A stretch of 64,000 nt of DNA, from positions 56,514,394 through 56,578,393 of the forward strand of contig CM064671.1 of NCBI GenBank assembly GCA_032717465.1, in the 5' to 3' direction. The position numbers were made by a program, and so were the translations under genes. Positions within the stretch are counted from its first letter, which is position 1. Each line of letters begins with the position of its first letter. This document shows positions 11,136 to 23,100 of this stretch, piece after piece. The DNA comes from Coenobita brevimanus. Taxonomy: Eukaryota > Arthropoda > Malacostraca > Decapoda > Coenobitidae. The notes beneath the pieces were generated by a model. It saw nothing but the letters and a program-made list of their open reading frames with translations, had not been told where the DNA came from and made no database searches.

Positions 11136-14100
11136 TTTCTGCTGACTTCAGATGTTTCTATTAAACTCATGAAATATTTGTATTAGAAAAGTTTGACCAA
11201 AACTCAATGGAAGAATCAGTTGTTAGACAGAATAAAACCAAATTCCACACCACATTTTCAGGGCTAACCTTTTCATATCGATAACATATACTTTATTTAA
11301 TTTTTGGTTCTTCGAGTAAGTAATTGAGTTTAGAAGACAGTGTTCAAAGTCTCTGAATTACGTGTAGCTTTGACTGACCCCTTTGCTTAACTCTTGCATT
11401 AGAGCTGAACAGAAAAAGGATGAGAATTTGTTGCTAAAAGGGTGCTAGTTGCCAGTCGTAGTACTGGAGGTTATGCAAGCAGATAGTTCAGAGGAGCAGT
11501 GACCATTGTAGTAGCGACAGAAAAGAGATAAAGATGCAACAGTGCGGCGTAAACTCAGTGGTTGACAGGAGCCAGTGTATGGAGGACAGTTATTGAGACG
11601 AAAAGCCCGGAATCGTGCCAAGTCTGTTCTTCGCTCTACTAAAAATAATTTCATCCATACTAAATGCTCTCAACTCTCCAACTCGAATTCTTCCCGCTCC
11701 TTCTGGCACCTTGCCGAAAATCTTTCTAACAACTTTACCTCATCATCCTTCCCTCCTCTTTTCTACTCTGATGGTTCTGTAGCTATTTCTTCTACTGATA
11801 AAGCAGATCTCTTCGCACAGACTTTCTCCTCCAATTCCACCTTAGACGATTCAGGTGCTGTTCCTCCATCACTTCCCCCCTCTGACTTCCTCATGGCTGA
11901 CATTAAAATTTTTTCACTTGATGTATTTTCTGCCATCACTGGCCTCAGTACTAACAAGGCATATGGGCCTGATGGGGTCCCTCCTGTTGTTCTCAAGAAC
12001 TGTGCTTCTGTGCTTACACCCTGCCTAGGCAAACTCTTTCACCTTTGTCTGTCAACTTGTACCTTTCCTTCTTGCTGGAAGTTTGCTCTCATTCAGCCAG
12101 TCCCAAAGAAGGGTGACCACTCCCAACCCTCCAACTATCGTCCAATTACTTTAACGTCCTGTATTTCAAAAGTTTTCGAGTCAATTCTCAATAGAAATAT
12201 TATAAGACATCATTCCTATCACAACCTTCTTTCCGATCGTCAGTATGGGTTCCGTCAGGGACGCTCCACTGGCAATCTTCTCACCTACCTTTCAGACTCC
12301 TGGTCATCCTCCTTTCGGGACTTTGGCGAAAGCTTTGCCATTGCACTTGACATCTCAAAGGCTTTCGATCGAGTCTGGCATAAATCTTTAATTTCCAAAC
12401 TGCCCTCCTACGGTTTCTATCCTTCTATCTGTGCCTTCATCGCTAGCTTCTTTTCTGGTCGTTCTATAGCCGCTGCTGTAGACGGCCATCGTTCTTCTCC
12501 TAGATCTATTAACAGTGGTGTTCCTCAGGGCTCTGTCCTATCACCAACTCTCTTCCTTTTATTCATCAATGATCTTCTAAGCTGTACATCTAACCCTATC
12601 CACTCATACGCTGATGACTCCACCCTTCACCTTTCCATTCGGTTCCCGCAACGCCCATCTCAACAGTTACTTCAAGAAACAAGGGATGAGGCTATGGCAC
12701 ACCTAATGTCTGACTTGTCTCGTATCTCTGAGTGGGGTAAAAATAATATGGTTGTTTTTAATGCATCTAAGACTCAGTTCTTACACCTATCAACCCAACA
12801 AAATCTTCCACAGGTACGCACACTAATGTTTAATAATATTCAGCTTAATCCTGCATCATCCTTGAACATGCTTGGGGTTTCATTTACTCGGGACTTATCT
12901 TGGAAAGATCATATTACATCTCTTGTAAAATCTGCTTCCAAGAGATTGGGTGTGCTAAGCCGACTCCGCTCTTTCTTTACCCCTGCACAATTGTTGACTC
13001 TATACAGGGGTTTTATCCGCCCCTGTGTGGAGTACAACTCTCATGTGTGGGGAGGCTCCCCACATACAGCTTGTCACGAATCAAATTCGCGACATTTCCC
13101 TTTTGTGAGAAGCAACGAACTATTAGTGGAAAACTCACTGTGTATCGTTCAGTTAACCGCTCATTCGGACGGAAGCTTTGTCAAATCAATTTTTCATTGT
13201 CATACGTGATCGTCTTTGTGTGAGACATTAGCGCTTCCGCTGAGCGATTTGTTTTGGGCGCGTTTCGCTCACTCGACCATTAAAAAATGTGGCCTATCGC
13301 TCCCATTTCTTTCTCACGAGTTTACTCAGTCCAGTGTTTGTTGTGATGGAGAGAGGTCCTGTGCTCCAGAAGTGTGAGAGGAGAGGTCAGCTAGCACCCA
13401 AGCTCCACTAGTATAGTTCCCCAGTGCTCCCACCTTTAGTTCTCCAGCTTTGGGTGATACACAGCATTCATTGACTAGTATTTCCTTTTTGTATTATCCT
13501 AGTTTTAAGAGTTTAGTTAAGGTGTTTTTCCTAGGCGTAAGGATTTAGTTCGTGTGTGAGTGAGTGAGTGCGATCTCATTAATTTGATTTGAAATGTAAC
13601 GTTAAATTTATTTTGTAATCAATAAATTTAACAGTTCTTTTTCTTGAGCTTAATGTAATGTAAACTCTTGTTTCATTTCTCAGCAATTAAGCTTATTTCT
13701 CTTATAGCTTCTAGCTTGCATAAACGTTTTGCTATTCAAAACTGGTACTTAGGCCAGTCTTGTTGTATTAAAACTTAAAATCCGTTGTGCCTCCTAGGAG
13801 TTAAGCACCAGCAAGAGCCTGATATTATTATTAGTATTAGTTATTTATTGTCAGGGGTGAAGTAACTTTCTCCAGAGGCTAACAATACTAAAAAACAGCA
13901 TTTGAGTAATTAGTCTCTGCTGTGTACTGTTGAGGAAGTTTATAAATTCTCGTTCTGAGAAAATCGGCGAAGTAAGCCAGCGTAAATAATCATTGCTTGA
14001 TGTAGCAAGACAATCATTGTCCCTGCTCGTCAATATTATTGAATATTATTATCAGTTGAAATAATATAAGCATTTATTTAAAAAAAAAACCGTGATATTT

Positions 14101-17100
14101 TAAAAAACCCGTGACAATTGGCGACCTCATTCCAGGATATTAACTCCTAGCTCTAAAGCTATTCACGAGATAGTGCTCACTCGTTCATATTTAGGTATTT
14201 ATAATTAAAGTTTATAGGCACAAGTTTACTGGTGTTTACCGTTAATTTAGCAAGTGAATTTTTGCTTTATTAATTCATAGAGTACTTAACTCTATTTAGT
14301 ACTTTATTTTTGGTAACGCCAGACGATTTTATTCACTCCTGGGTAGCCGCCGTACCCATTGTGTTAATTATTGAGTCTTCCCAGTCATTTGCATTTTTGC
14401 TCTAATCTTTGCCAGTTAACTAGCTAAGACTGGTCACCACTAGCTTGTGTCTGTACTCTTTACTTGTGTTTATTAGTATTCGTTTGCGAAGCAGTCAGTA
14501 CTCAGTTTCGGTTTGCTTATTAAATTAGCGCCATGGCTACCGCTGTATTTTTACAGGAAGCCAAAGAAATGGGTCTTACAGACCCAACTGAAATTAAAGA
14601 GTACATACTCTCAGGGCATGATATGGACCAGCAGCACGAGAATGATGCCCGTGAAGAGCGTGAGGAACGCGAAAAGGAGCGCGAACACGAGCAGAAACAA
14701 CGCGAGCTCGAGTTAGAAAAAGATCGACAACAGTGCGAACACGATCGAAAACAGCGCGAACTCGACTTAGAACATGAGCGAGAACAGCGTGAGGAACGAG
14801 AGAGAGAACGTCAATACGAGTTACAACAACGCGAGAGAGAACGAGAGCACGAACGTGCCGAGCAAGAAGCACGTGAAAAACACGAATATGAAATGCTGAA
14901 GCTCAAGCGAGATTCCTTGGCTTCAGACACATCCGGTGCAGTTGGTCCAAGCTCCACGAGCGTTCTCCCTGCACATGTCCTGGCGACCCCACGCATCAAG
15001 CTTCCTTCATACAAGGAAAGCGAGCGAATCGAGCTGTACATAGCTCGTTTTGAGGACATGGCAGACATGTATCAACTGGATGAGGCAGCTAAGCGGATCC
15101 AATTTCTTAGTTTATTTGAGGGCCCTGCCCTCGATATTCTCCACAGAATTCATGGAGATAATCTCACCTATGAAATGATGAAAACTGCACTCATTAAGGC
15201 GTATGGTCTCACAGTAGACGACGCCAAAGTTCAGTTCATGCGAGCTCGTCTCCAAGACAAGGAGACAGCTGTTCAGTTCCTCGATCGTCTCACTGCTTAC
15301 TTAAATGGGTGGATGGAGAAAGATGAAACTCCTTCCACGCATGAGGGGATAATTGACCTTATCCTGCGTACACAGCTAGAGAGGTCGTGGCCTGCTGAGC
15401 TCATAGCACAGCTTAAGATCTGCCAGGTGAAAGATGCCAGCCAAATGGCAGAAAAGGCTGACGCATTCTTTACTGCATACGGGTATCAAACTCGTAAGCA
15501 AAACACCTGGAACAGAAAACCTGATAAATCTGGGAAATCGTCTCAGACTGAATCCCAGCACCAAGGCCGTTCTCAGAGTAATGGCCAAGGTCCAAGCAAA
15601 CCGCAAAAGGACCAGGGGCAAAATACACAGCAGCCTGCTTGGAAGCGGTACAACAAGCACCCCAACCAGCAGCATTTCCCCAAGCAGCAGCAGCAATACA
15701 AGGACAAGCCACGTAACCCTCAGTCAGGTCAATTAGTGTATCGGAGGCAGGAGGCAAATGCAGCCTTCATTCCACAACAAGTACCCGGTGGTGCCATCCC
15801 TACCAGTACAGGTACTTCCCAACAGTTCACAAGTCCCCCTCTGACCATGAACTCTCCTCAGACACCTAGTTCCCAGGGCGTCACGTTTGCTGCATCGGTT
15901 GTTCCGCAGTCTCATGAATGACTGGCTGCTACCTCCTCAGACCCTTCCACCAGCAACACTGCCATTCTTGTTCAGCCAGGGTCTGTGGGAGGTGTTTCTG
16001 TAAATGTCCTGAGGGACAATGGTTCCTCAGGTTGCTCTGTTAAGCAGAGTTTAGTTCGGCCTGATGAGTATACAGGTCGACAGATCCAAGTTAGACTTAT
16101 TGATGGATCAGTGAGATTGTTCCCTGAAGCACGTATCCAGGTGGCGTCTCCATGTCTCACTGGCCTGACAGTTGCAGTTGTCATGCCAGAACCTTTATTT
16201 GACCTCATATTAGGCAACATACCTGGCATAAAAAATAGTTGCGCTGTAGATGTTGCTACTCAGACTTCGGCTGCTGCGATAACACGAGCCATGGCCAAGG
16301 CTCCAAATCGCGTCACTCCGTTGACCGTCGCAACGCCGCAAGATCTGATTCGTAGTCAAGATGTTGTCCAAGAGCAACAGACTGACTCGACACTTGCGTC
16401 AGTGCTCAAAAAGCTGGAGGGTAAAGTGATCAAGTATTCACGGGGAGGACAAGCCAGGTTCCTTGTTAACCCGCCCCGTCCCGGCAACTTTTCGACCACT
16501 GGTACCCCCCAATCCCGGGCAATTTTCGACCTTTTTTTTTTTGGCTTAAACTTTCGCTTTTGGTCAGAAACAATGGCCGGTGGCAAAGAAAGTGGTCCCT
16601 GGGGTCCCTAATTAGCTTAACCAGGTATGCGATGGTCCCACCTGGCCCCGTGTTCTCCCTATGCGGTGTGAGCATCAAACGTTTTCTATGGTATTATAAG
16701 TTTGGGAAACCAATGAAAGTAAGTAGAAATGAATTTATTACAAATATAAAAACATGTGATAAAAGAGTATATTGGATTTTATACAAAAATAGAGCAGAAA
16801 TAAGCATTGTACCATCGTGAGAAACGAGCAAAATCGGCCAACTTGGTTCCCATGAATCGCTAACATTCTAAAATCATGATACATATAATTTTTTTACTTA
16901 CATAATACTTCTACAATAACATTATACCATTTTACATTATATTGAACTGTTTTTACGTATTCACAGGCCTTTTGATAACATTTAGCGTAATGCTAGCGCT
17001 AATTTACGTAGTGAGTGAACTCGCTGTGACTGATGTTTCAACTCGTATTGTGCTTTTTCTACTAACATAATACCTTTCTAATATTATTATACACTTTTCA

Positions 17101-20100
17101 ACTTTATAGAACTGTTTTGAGATTATTTCAGGCCTTACGTAAATATATAGCGTAATAATAGCGCATAATAACACACACGGTGAAGTCGCTATGACAACTA
17201 ATTCAACTTACAACCTATTTTTTTACTTATATAATTATTCTACACTAACATTGCACATGTAAACACTTGATATAATTGATATTACATCATTTCTGAACGT
17301 ACGATGGAACTTAGCGTCATATTTGCGCGTACTTACACAGGGAGTGTTATCGCGATATCATTTGTTTCATCTTACACAAGTAATCAACTTATAAAATACC
17401 TTACTACTAACATCACAACATCATCCACTGTATATAATTCCTATCACATACTTACTGACCAGAATGTGGGTGTAATCGTGACATCAATTATGACAACTTA
17501 CAGTAATGTTCAACTTATACGTTTTATTCATGCTAACATTACACCCGTTTCCACTTTATTTCCTTGCTATCACATATTTACTGACCAGATTTACACAGTG
17601 GGTGTAGTTTTGATAACAATTCTTTCCACTTACACTAATTCTCATCTTATACATTACTTTTCTGAAAAAATAACACCCGTTTCAACTTTATATTTGACTT
17701 AGCACCTACTGACTGGCCTTACCATTACCATGAGCGTCATTTCGCCTTCCCACACAGTTTCAGAAGTGTACGAGATTATGGTATTCCTTGAAACAAGGCT
17801 GAAGGCACAACGCAACATTGCACTCGACACACTCGTATCTTGTGTCTTTTCTCTGCGTTGATGGTCTGACTGTCGAGTGCTTACATACATGGCAGCGGCA
17901 GCTGGGGTTTACGACGGTTTGGTTCGGAAGGAATTGCGCTGGGGTAGTGGCGGGCTGCAAGACGTAGGGGAGTCTGAGCAGCACGGGGGCGCGGGGGCGG
18001 TGTGGGGGTCTTTCCTGGGCATGCTTGGCGATTATTTCACGTGCCAGCTCCCTCACAAACCCCTCAAAGGTCTCGGATACTCCGGTTGTCATTGCGTGCA
18101 GGTAGTGGGCGTTCAGGACCGTGATGTCGAGCAAGTGGAAAAAGAGTTTCTTGTACCACTTCATCGTTGTCCTGGCACAGTCAACACTTGAAATCATCGA
18201 GTCTGACTGATCCACTTGCCTCATGTTCAGATTATAGGCAAGTACAGACTCTGGTTTCCATACGTTGCGCCTCCTCTCGCTACGGTGATCCACGGAGTCT
18301 GTGCGGTGCATCAGGGGGCTGTGAACAGTTGATAGGAGGCAAACTTCCCTGTTGTGGTTCCACAGGGTTGCAAGGATGTTATTGGCCTGGAAGAAAACCA
18401 CCTCATTCTTGTCAAGTTTCCTCCCTATCTTGACCATATGGCGACGGTTTCTCTTGACTGTACCACAGACTCCGGTGTCGTGTTGGTGGAGGAACCTAGC
18501 GAGAAGAGGGCTAGTGTACCAGTTGTCCAGGTACAAAACATGACCACGATGAAGGTACTCTTCTATCATTGTCTTCACCACGGCCCCAGAGAGTCCTATA
18601 CTCCGATCTTCTATTATATCTGTCTGTGCGCCCGTGTACAAGACTATGTCTTGCACATAACCAGTCTTACAGTCACACATAACAAAGATCTTGAACCCGA
18701 AACGGTGTCTCTTGCTGGGTATATACTGCCTAAAGGAAATATTGCCTCTCCACAATACAAGACTCTCGTCTATGACGAGGTCTCTGTAGGGATAAAATGA
18801 GGAGCGGAACATTTCCCGTAAATGATCAAATACCAGCCTAATTCTCCTCATTTTATCGGTGTTATTTGCATTGGCTGGATCATCTGCATCTAAAAAGTGG
18901 AGGCGGCCGAGAATAAACTGAAATCTATTACGACCCATCACCTTTCCAAAGAAAGGTGTTAGGATGATTGGGTCCGTTGTCCAATAGGCAGGAATTTGAT
19001 TTTTCTTCACTACACCCATCAAGATTACCAGGGCCAAAAATAGGAACATCTCTGATATAGTCACGGGAAAGTCATACTGTTCTGCATGCTTGCTTGTGGT
19101 TCCTAGGCGTTCACTTTCAAGGCGCTGGGATTGTGAAAATATATTTGTCTGTTCTACTATGCGCCCAACAAACGCCTCATCAAAAAACAAATTGAAAAAA
19201 TCTAAACGTGACGACCCAGCATTTACACCTGGAGCCGTGCAACCTGACCGCCACTCCTCAGTGAACTGGTGAATGATGGGAGTAAAATTACTCCCATCCT
19301 CCCAGTTCCACGTGACACCACCGTCTCTAGCCACGTCACCATCGTCCCCTTCGTCAGGGTAGGGAGGTGAGGGTGGTGGGGGAGGTTGGGGAGGTGGAGA
19401 GCGGCGCCTCTCATCACTCGCACTTCTCTTCCCTCTCCCTTTTCCTTTACCCTTTCCCTTCCCTTTCTTTCCTTTCCCCACATCCTGGGGCTGTGGGGAG
19501 GAAGTTTGGGCATATTCAGGGGCGAAAGAAGTGCTGGGGAGTGACTCAGCCTCCTCTCCCCTAGGCCTACGAGCACCACGTGCTCGTGCTGCCTCCCTCC
19601 CACCAATGGCCCCTTCACCCCGCACTAACCCCACACCACTCTCACTTTCACCCCGCGCTGCCGCCACAACACTTTCCCTTTCTCCCAGCAATCCCACCAC
19701 ACCACTTGCTACTTCCCCAGACAAAGTACTTGAACCATACCTTAGGTGTCGTCTCGCCCCACCTTCTGATCCACGTGGTGATATTTTTTCCTTTCCCAAC
19801 CACTCGGCGATATCACGTCCTAGCCCTCCGTCATCCTCATCGTCCTCATCCTCGTCCTGATCAGAATCGTGATGGAGAGATAGCTGTGCACGTGGTTGGG
19901 GAGCAGCCTGGCCTTCCCTTGCCTTACGGTATGTCACATACCGCGTTTTTCGGGGCGAAGGGACCTCCTCATCACTGCTACTTATTTCTTCCTCTGGCTG
20001 GACGTAATCGCGATCCACCACATCATCATCGAGTGGAGAATCACTGTCTCCAGTGAAGGCTTCCAGGACGGATGCAATTTGCTCATCTGAGAGACCTTTC

Positions 20101-23100
20101 TGCGCCATGTCTGACCTGGGTCACTGCTGGCAGGTGAGTGACCGAGACAAGGGCGAGCGCGGGTCACGCGGGGTCTAGGACGCTGCCCGCCTGGCGGCAG
20201 GTAGGGGAGGCTTGAGTACCCGGGCGAAACGAAAATCTCCCGCGAATTTTGAAATTTGTGGAAATTATGAACCTTGCAATTGCAGGACGTTGAAGTACGT
20301 CCTCGGGACTGGCTGTGACAAAACGTGAGGACGTGGAAGTACGTCCTCGGGACGGCGCGGGTTAAGCGAGGACGGCTGTACCGTGAATCACAGACACCCC
20401 AGGGTGAGGTTCGACTGCAGTTTGTCGTTCCTGCAAAGTATCACCGAGCTGTGTTTGAATTAGGTCATTGTTCAGCGATGGGAGGTTACATGGGTCAAAA
20501 GAAGACCTCTGACCGCATCCATGCTGACTTTTTCTGGCCAGGAATGGGACGGGAAATAACGAGGCTCGTACGTTCCTGTGATGTGTGTCAGCGTACCACT
20601 GACCGGGGACGTGTCCGTCCTGCGCCATTGAAGCCAATGCCCATAATCTCTGAACCGTTCGAGAGAGTAGCAGTTGACATAGTTGGGCCAATCTCCCCTA
20701 GGGCTAGTGATGGATCAAAGTATATCCTCACTATTGTTGATTTCAGCACACGGTGGCCTCAAGCCGTGGCCCAAAAGAATATAGAGGCCATCACTGTTGC
20801 TGAGGCATTAATTGAAGTGTTCTGTCGTGTAGGTATCCCTAAGGAGGTCTTAAGCGACCGGGGTTCGCAGTTCACTTCAGCAATGATGAACGAAGCGTTC
20901 AGGTTGCTGTCCATCCGAGGCTTACGAACTACGCCGTATCACCCCATGCGTAACAGGTTGTGTGAGAGGTTCAATGGAACTCTCAAGAAGATGTTGAGGC
21001 GCATGACCGCCGAACAGCCAAAGAAATGGCCGCGGTTCATTGCTCCTCTTCTATTTGCTTATCGAGAAGCCCCACAGCATTCATTGAAATTCTCACCCTT
21101 TGAACTGGTGTATGGAAGGTCGGTCCGGGGCCCACTTCAAGTCCTTCGTGAGTTATGGGACGATGAAGAACCCGACCCTGAAGTCAAGACCACCTACACC
21201 TACGTCCTTGATTTGGCTGACCGCCTCCAGTCAACGTGCGAGTTAGCTAAGGAAGAACTGATCAAGGTGCGTGAAGTTCAAAAGGCTTATTACGATAAGA
21301 AGGCAAAGCTTCGGAAGTTTAGTCCAGCCAATAAATGCTTGGTGTTACTCCCCACTGCCCAGAACAAGTTGTTGGCACAGTGGAAGGGTCCATTCGACGT
21401 AGTAGAGCGCATTACAGACCTCAACTACATAATACAGATGGGGAATCTTCGTAAAAGGTTCCACATTAACATGTTGAAGGCTTATCATGAGTGAGACCCC
21501 GAGGAGACTGGCCTACAAGTAGCTGATGATAGTGACCAGCCACTAGAAGAAACCGGGGCAGCCGCGGTGATCCCAGCTGATGACCATGATGACGAGCCCT
21601 TAACCACTCAGTCCCGTCAGGAAGAGACTGTCGGAGATGTTTTACTAAACCCTGACTTAGCAGTAGGAGACCAAAATGCCTTATGGTCACTGCTCTGTCA
21701 GTATGCTGATGTCTTCTCAGACCAACCTAGACTTGCAAAGGTTGCGTGTCATAAAACTGAGTTGACCAGCAATGCTCCTATAAAGGTTAAGCCATATCCG
21801 ATTCCCATGTGACTACAGGATGCAGTAGATAAGGAAATTGCTGACATGGAGACTGCAGGCATTATCGAAAAGTCCTCATCTCCTTACAATAATCCGATGG
21901 TAGTAGTCCGCAAGAAAGATGGTGGAGTCAGGATTTGTGGCGACTATAGAAGGCTCAATGCAATCACTAAAGTGGATGCTGAGCCAATGGGTAACCATAT
22001 TGCCATCTTCTCCAAGCTGGCAGGGTCACGATATTTCACAAAGCTCGACCTATCGAAGGGATTCTTCCAGATTCCCCTTCATCCTGAGAGTCGTCAGTTC
22101 ACTGCCTTTGCTACTCCTAGGGGGTTGTACCAGTATAAAGTCCTTCCATTTGGACTTACCAATTCCCCAGCAGTATTCAATCGTGCCATGAGACAAGTGC
22201 TCCATGGTATTGTAGGAGTAGAGATGTTCGTTGACGATGTCCTCGTTCATTCCGCCACATTGGAGGAGCACCTCAGACTCTTGGAAATTGTCTTCAGTAG
22301 ACTCTAGAGTTTCAACATGACTGTGAAGCCTAGCAAATGCAAGATTGCTCACAGTGAGGTGGAGTTCCTCGGTCATATTGTTGGCAACAATCACTGCAGG
22401 TGTCAGGGTGACAAGATCAGGAAGGTTAGAGAAGCCCCGAGACCCGTGACCAAGAAACAGGTTAGGGCATTCCTTGGCCTAGTGGGATATTATAGGAGTT
22501 TTATCCCCAACTTTGCTCTCATTACCCAACCGTTGTACGAAGTGCTATGGAAATATGCTCCAAACACCATTGAATGGGGAGAAGCACAAGAGAGATCTTT
22601 TGCCACCCTCAAGAATATGTTGTGCAAGGAGCCTATCTTGCAGTTGCCTGATTCCAGCAAACCTTTCATACTGCGCACTGATGCTTCACAAGATGGAGTA
22701 GGTGCCGTATTGATGCAGGAATCGGAAGGTGGAATCTTCCCAGTGGCATACCACAGCCGTAGGCTAAAACCCGCCGAGAGGAATTACAGTATTGTTGAGA
22801 AAGAACTCTTGGCTGTGGTTGATGGTGTTAAAAAATATTATTATTATTTATTTGGGGCATCATTTACTCTGGAAATTGACCATATGCCACTCACTAGTCT
22901 TAGCACAACCAAGACGGCTAATGCAAGATTGACACGCTGGACACTGTATTTACAGCAGTTTAACCTTGTTGTGAGATACATCAAGGGAAGTGATAACGTA
23001 GGTGCAGACCTGATGTCTCGCTTGTTGGCCCCACAGGACACAGTATGTCCAGGGCCTGTACATACGCGTGTTCTGTAGGTTAAGGGGGAAGTTCGAGAGA

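Larger units (their letters stand above)
16470..20361 (-). mobile_element. piggyBac-type DNA transposon, family B, apparently complete
   Basis: TTAA flanks both sides (16466-16469 and 20362-20365). The ends are CCCGCCCCGTCCCGGC and, read inward from the right, CCCGCGCCGTCCCGAGG. This gives a terminal inverted repeat of about 14 bp with one mismatch. Subterminal direct repeats lie at 20284-20312 and 20326-20354. The transposase frame (17760-20108) is open throughout. With one TTAA copy taken away, the host retrotransposon frame is continuous, so the insertion is clean and younger than the LTR element. Confidence 0.92.

Noticed and set aside
14594..14872. A minus-strand frame opposite gag
   Set aside because: It is the shadow of the charged coiled-coil coding region of gag.
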